Source: Xiphydria camelus (lineage: Eukaryota > Arthropoda > Insecta > Hymenoptera > Xiphydriidae). From it: a DNA stretch of 64,000 nucleotides. The stretch covers positions 6,875,394 to 6,939,393 of the forward strand of contig OY783193.1 in the NCBI GenBank assembly GCA_963678675.1. The letters are read 5' to 3'. The stretch's first letter is position 1; every line of letters starts with the position of its first letter. The position numbers were made by a program, and so were the translations under genes. This document shows, in pieces, positions 58,421 through 64,000 of this stretch. Under the pieces are notes generated by a model. It was not told the origin of the DNA. It saw only the letters and a program-made list of their open reading frames with translations, and did not search any database.

Positions 58421-61400
58421 TTAAATATTTAGACATCTTTTTGCCCGTAATTAGCTTCTCACCGAAACGTATAACCAAAGTCGCGGGTAAAAGCAAAACT
58501 TTCCTCATTCGATTGCATTTGAGAACCTTTCCCTCTTCCACTCAAGCTAAAAGGCATAATTTCCCTCGGCCTTTAAACGCCCCACATGGCTCACAAACTT
58601 CCGGTCGCCGCTGCATGTACGCTGCAGCGGCGCGCACCATGTGGCGCGATCACCTTTGTCTCGCGCGCCGCTCGCGTTCGATCGGAAGCGGCATTAAAGG
58701 CGCATTTCGGGCGTGGTCATCGCCCCGTATAATCGCGACGGTCTACCCACCGAAGGGCGCGCGGGTATCCCGGGAAGGCGCGTAAGTTACGAAATTAATC
58801 CCCTTAAACTACGCGGCCCTCCCCACTGAAAAGTTAGGCGTTCCATGGAAACCACCCTCGCTCCGCACCTTCCATTCTACGGGAGGTAAAGAAAGAGAGA
58901 GAGAGAGAGAGAGACAGAGCGAGAATGGAATAAGAAGAGGGATAAGAGGGTGAGAAGGGTGGGCGGGAAAGCACTGACTAAAAGCTGTACCATGGTATAT
59001 GATATATCTTGCAATCGCAATTACAGCTGCAGGATGGTGCACTCGTGAAAAGGCGGCTGCTGCGAGGCGCCTCTTATGTACCTATAGCTATATCCCACCT
59101 ATCCGCGGATTAACGGTGGATGCGATAATCAATAAAGCATTCCGTGAAATGAACGGGAACCGCGCGGCCAGTCGGGCGATTGCTCGTCGCGGCAAATCGT
59201 GCCGCCAAAGGATCGTTATCCGCGCGCGGATAAATCGACATGGAAGTTCCTGCCCCCTCCCGCCGTTCCTCGCGACGGAACCGATAACGAGCGAGATATT
59301 TTCTCGGGTGGGCGGAAGAGATAATCGAGCGAGAGAGGAACGATCGCGCGGAGGAGAGCCTCTCCTTCCGCGAGAGCGGATTCACGGGAAAAGTTCGTAC
59401 CTTTCGCTAGCGGGCGAGACAGGGAGGGAAGGAGGGAGGGAGGAAGGGGAGGGCAGACCCTACGCTGCTTCCTTTCACACTTCCGAACAATATGTAAGCA
59501 GAGTTGGTGCAAAGTTTCCCGTGGACCGAGGAGAGGTCGAAACAGAAGAGGGTGAGGCATGGGAAGGGGTGAGAGAGAGGGAGGTCGGGTCGGTTCAGGT
59601 TCTTGCGTCAGGGTTGAGCGGTTTAAGCAAGGCGTTAAATAGCTCGCAAGTTTGCCGCGGCAAAACAATGTGGCCCCGGAGTGTGAAGGTGGCAGCCGCT
59701 TCGGAGCAAGTTGCCTTTAGCCACCGTTGCTATCTCTATAACCACCCACTTCGGTTATCCGGCCCCAAGCCCGCGGCTGGTTTGCGTGTCGAATACACTT
59801 TCCATCCAGACGCGCAGCGCGAGACGTCGCGCGCGATCGATGCGCGACGGCGGTGCGGTTTTGCAGACGCGACGAACGTTCCGTGGCGGGCTATGTTCCG
59901 GGATGAGTAGCAGTCCCTGGTAGAAACGTCACGACGAGATAGCAGGCAAGACAGGCGTGGCGAGCGCTTCGAGATATCGAACGCGAGACCAGACTGTAAA
60001 AAAATTTTTTGACGAAGGAGTCGTCGTTCAAAAAATTGAATAAAATATTATAAATGACAGGTCCACATGAGAAAATCATGGGAAAACGATTTCTACGCCA
60101 GGACGGCGCATGGCACGCAAGCGCAGTTTCAACTGAAAATTATGATCCCGCGGTTTGCGTCGCGCCCCGTGATTGCATAACAATGAGGAGATTCTGGGAA
60201 TTGCTTTTACGTGTCTGGAATTACAGGGGGCAGGGGGTGGGGGGCACAATGGTCTGCGCGGACCAACCGTGCTTGCGCCAACCGGGCATTATGCGTCATT
60301 GGGTAATCTAGCGAACGATTCAATTGAAGCGGCCGGCATGTCGAGTATGTCGGCATAATGGAGCATCCGTCTCTGTGCGATATCTGCCCTCACGCCCGCA
60401 GCGGGCCCTCAAGGCGAGAGGTGCTCCCGAAGCGTGGTGGTTCATTTATCCGCGTGCAGGGTGTGGGTGCAATCGCCGCGTACAGAGAATGCGGCCGCAC
60501 GCCGATATATGCCCGGGAAAGAGAAATGAAGTAATTAGTGATATTCACATAGCAGAAGTTGCCCTCGGAAGTGAAGCTGTCCATAAATTACGTAAGGCGA
60601 ATAAGAAGGGAGGGAGGAGGAGTCCATACAAATTTCTATGATAACTTACGCTAAGAGGAGAGGAGAAGGTCAATTTTACATAAGAAATATTACAGAAATT
60701 CTTCCTGTATCTTTACATATACACATTAAACATGAATTAACTTTACTTAAATGTTGAAAAATAATCAACAATAGTTTTTGAATAGCATTGCGAGATTCTT
60801 AAAAGTGATGCCATGCATTTTGAGCGAGTAACTGAAACTGGTGTAAAAAGCTCCACAAACCTTTTTACTAGGTATATATCGAGTTTGTTGAGCTTACTTT
60901 TCTTACGTAATATTATAAAAGGAGGAGGAGCAGAGAGAAGAAATCTTATTGAATTTTATATAGAACTCCTCAAAATCGCTTTACGTAATTGATGGACAGC
61001 CCCAGTGACATGGCACAGAGTACAATTGTATATTATTATAAATACTTATGTTTTATTGCAAGAACTACAATTCAATATAGCACTCGTATACTCGTATGTA
61101 ATACATTAGTGATACTGTTGGTTGTGGAACATTTTGAATTTTGCTATGAATATGGAATTTATTTTTATTGGACGTAGTAGCAGATACAATGTATAATGGT
61201 ACTCAATGCTACGTCGCTCTCGAGGAGAACTCCTATGTGAAATATCACTAATTCCTCCATTTATCGAGTACTTTGTCCAAAATTCTTTTTTCCGCGTGAC
61301 TTTTAATGTACTGGGGAAGTTGGGAGAATTGCGTTTTTTTTATGAATTCGAGAGTCGAAAACATCAGCCGGCGTAAAGATATTTTAGGTGTCCTTTTTTC

Positions 61401-62134
61401 TCTTTATTAGTACCTTTACGGTATGATATGTCTTATGTTCCTTGATACAAGAAAATAATCGGAAAATGGAATAGAAGATGCGGTACCGGCATATATAATT
61501 TACGCGAAGTATAATATATCGAATCTCTCTCCACTTCTGTAGGAGAAACATACCAGGGTCACACAGAATAAGTCAATAAATTGGTATTTGTGAGTGAGGA
61601 TAACTTAATAGTACTTTTTCTATTTAACAGTAGAACTCCCGCATTTTTGAAAGAAAACTTGAACGTCGAATATCATCTGAAATTGAAGTATCCAGCGAAA
61701 TACACAAAAGCGAAAATCTCGGTCGATTTGTCCACACAGCGATTTCTCGGATTTCCAACAAATTCGTTACCCGTGCGAGAATAGCGCGAACAGGTCCGCC
61801 CGTATACGGATAAGAAGGCAAGAGGTACGTACTCTACTTACAAGATCCTCGGTAGGGGGTGGCTAGTCGCGTCGGTGGCGCACGAAATGGCCGTATCGTA
61901 GGTTCGTGGTCTTTTATGGTGTCAGGGCGACGTAAACTCGATTGCAACCCAGTCACGTACGCTTTATAAGTGTGTATATGTGATGTACGTGTATATTTAT
62001 GCGAACGCGGGTGTCGTATACACGCGCTCTCGCGTAAGGAGAGATCGTACTAATAGCGCCGACCGCGAGCAAATTATGCAACTCGGCAGTCTGTATAACT
62101 TCGTTGAGAGAAATGAAGTATATTATAAGACCTA
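58421..62134. other. Non-coding block with GA run and G-rich tract
   Basis: A (GA)n run lies at 58894-58914, and a G-run tract (GGGAGGGAAGGAGGGAGGG) begins near 59420. The 303-codon plus-strand frame at 58999-59910 crosses the G-rich tract, overlaps 91- and 150-codon minus-strand frames, and has no domain, so I do not call it a gene. 60640-61560 is AT-rich and featureless. Confidence 0.45.
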
Positions 62135-62369
62135 TACTGAGAAAAGTGATTAGTAATGTTTCACAACTTTGGTTGATATGGGAACAGCGAAATATTTTTA
62201 TCGAAACAACAGAACTTTTGGTTACGACGAATAAATGTTGGTTGTGGCAACGCAATACTTCCATAATATTTGATTATGACAACCAAACATTTGTTGTCGC
62301 GATAAAAATATTCCATTGTTCCCATACCAACCATAGTTTGGTTAACATTACTAATCATTTTTCTCGGTG
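62135..62369. mobile_element. CACTGAG-end MITE, family H, palindromic
   Basis: TACTGAGAAAAGTGATTAGT at the left pairs with ACTAATCATTTTTCTCGGTG at the right. Inner arms pair through AATATTTTTATCG and CGATAAAAATATT and through GGTTGATATGGGAACA. TA precedes the left end and CA follows the right end. 235 bp, no coding capacity. Confidence 0.7.
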
Positions 62370-63705
62370 CATTTAAAGAACTACGTTCTAAAGACTAATA
62401 ACAAAATAATTCTTTCTCATTTTCAAAAAAAAAAAAGAATAGGCCACCATATTTAAATAAAAGCATTTTCTATCGTTTTGTTTTCCGTTCCTCGCACAGT
62501 ATCATCGCAGCAATCTCGATCTCCGCGTAAATACCAATTTGCGATCTCCACGAGCCCGTCCAGCATCCGCGGGCATTCGCATTACCGCAGGATGTTACGA
62601 GCCTATTTCCCCCGTCCCATATCCGCTATATCGTACGTACGCATCGGTCGTACAAATGCGATATTTATTCCAATAAATACGCGTATATATTCCCGATGAC
62701 TAGGAGAGATTGCGTAACGACCGGGGCGCGATATGTACAAATAGCGTCGTTACCGCGCGCGTTGAGGTTTACAAGGAACGACGAGGATAAGGACAGAACG
62801 TATCCTTATCGTGATTTTTTGTTCTCATCTAGGTCATATTAACGGTAGAAGTCAAACGAGCCCATCGCAACGATCCTCTTTCGACGAATCGCATTTCGGC
62901 CGGCATTCATAGCTGGATCTCAAATATAAGATGGTCTCGAGATAGCGTTCCGGCCAATGAGAGACCTCCTAAGCCGTCTTCAGACCGTCTTATTCCTCGA
63001 GACTCGACTGTGAATACCCGCTTCGCACGGGAGTCTCTTCGTCCGGCCGCTCCCTCCACCCCGTACAGTCGCATTTCCATAACGCTTCGTGGTCGCGCGT
63101 ATGCACCCCGCGGTGAAAGGGCCGCGAGATAAGCGATCGCTCGCCCGATCGCACGACATTATTGCGTAGGTGCGGAGAGAGAAAGGAAGCCCAGAAATCA
63201 CTAAGATTTCAATCAGAGGCCATTAGGGTGCCGGGTTATACCCCTGCAACGAGGGGAGAGGGGGGCTCGACTTTCCCGCTAGGGTCAGTAAGTACGGAGG
63301 TCCCGAAACGACGAGTAGACCAAGGGGGAAAGACTGCCATATTGTCGACGTTACTCACCGTCTGGAGACCTTGGCAAACACTACGGAGATATATTTCCCA
63401 GCCGTTTATTCGCCTCGATTTGGAAACGAATACACTCATCGCTCGCCTCTCTACCCTCGATAGGTAGTCCTCCCTGAGTTTCTCCTTTTTTTTCCTCGTA
63501 AAGAAAAAATCGAAACGATCCGTTTCACCCTCTCAAGTTAAAACGAATCATCTACGAATGTCGCATTTTTCGATTTATCGTAAGACAGACCGGATCCAGT
63601 GTAAGGCCCTGCACCTGTATTAAGGTAATTGTACTAATAGTCGGACGACTAATCTCAGTATCCGGGGACAGTCGTCATAAAAATTCATACGTGAGATTTT
63701 ACTCA
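62370..63705. other. Non-coding block, nothing assigned
   Basis: GC-rich from 62480 to 63480, with frames up to 101 codons and no domains. Confidence 0.4.
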
Positions 63706-64000
63706 CACGGAGAAAAAGGATTAGTAAAAAGTCATGAAAAAACTCATAAATTTATACAGTTATCCCAGTAACAGAGCTCATAGAGGTGAAACATTGACAT
63801 TTTTAAAAGACTACAGCGTACTTTTTACAGTTTGTAAAAGTATGAACATCAATTTATACGATAAAATTTACCAATCTCCCGTTAGTAGGTAAGTGTTAGA
63901 TGTTTATGAGTTTATACTGTTACAAACTGTGAAAAATACACTGTGTCTATTAAAAAATTCAATGTTTCACTTTGAGGTGCCCTGTTACTGGAATTCACTG
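63706..64000. mobile_element. Palindromic element, family I, cut by the window end
   Basis: The left end CACGGAGAAAAAGGATTAG matches 9425-9490. Inside, 63765-63850 (CCAGTAACAG ... GAACATC) is complementary to 63899-63991 (GATGTTTAT ... CTGTTACTGG) over most of about 90 bp, including GTGAAACATTGA with TCAATGTTTCAC. The right end probably lies beyond the window. Confidence 0.65.

Noticed and set aside
58999..59910. 303-codon plus-strand open frame
   Set aside because: It crosses a G-rich simple-sequence tract, overlaps open minus-strand frames of 91 and 150 codons, and shows no domain, motif or repeat pattern of a real protein. GC-rich DNA yields such frames by chance.
1..64000. CRISPR array or bacterial operon structure
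   Set aside because: No regularly spaced short direct repeats with unique spacers, and no ribosome binding site or operon pattern. The sequence is clearly eukaryotic in character.

Overview
This window looks like non-coding, transposon-rich nuclear DNA from an insect, most likely a hymenopteran and possibly an ant. The reasons are insect-type BEL/Pao gag sequence, abundant non-depleted CpG, alternation of GC-rich blocks with AT-rich blocks, many GA/TC microsatellites, and very many small palindromic transposons. The species assignment is an inference and cannot be settled from sequence reading alone. I found no host protein-coding gene, rRNA gene, intact tRNA gene or CRISPR array. Apart from the gag remnant, the open frames of up to 303 codons look like chance frames in GC-rich or simple-sequence DNA. 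The window could be a long intron or an intergenic region.

The one recognisable coding sequence is a minus-strand BEL/Pao retrotransposon remnant at about 38.95-41.08 kb. It has a candidate 5' LTR (40680-41078), a leader, and a gag frame with the family's core motif and three zinc knuckles. Protease, reverse transcriptase, RNase H, integrase and the 3' LTR are missing. The frame ends inside a 237-bp TA-flanked palindromic element (38764-39000).

The rest of the annotation is mobile-element structure. (1) A group of 0.2-0.5 kb elements shares ends close to CACTGAGAAAAATAA and usually TA flanks, but has different interiors. Examples lie at 2.4-3.0, 7.9, 12.0, 14.7, 18.5, 19.6, 22.9, 25.0, 26.6, 28.1, 30.5, 57.6, 58.1 and 62.1 kb. 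(2) Three elements with inverted ends are flanked by TTAA (1072-1448, 21343-21434, 32924-33656). (3) Three elements are flanked by TAA or TTA as in PIF/Harbinger (36026-36151, 42447-42771, 47792-49883). (4) Two copies of a Helitron-like element (13295-13688; 57551-58420) run from TC to CTRR and sit between A and T. Other palindromic families and local tandem duplications fill parts of the remainder.

Two regions stand out. At 57.5-58.4 kb one Helitron copy carries two CACTGAG-type insertions, and the unbroken copy at 13.3 kb gives the empty site, which shows directly that at least one family duplicates TA. At 47.8-49.9 kb a 2092-bp element with perfect 69-bp terminal inverted repeats and TTA flanks holds a 665-bp inverted repeat (arms about 289 bp, loop 88 bp). 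If transcribed, this would form a long hairpin RNA. It is the best candidate for something functionally unusual, but any small-RNA role is inference.
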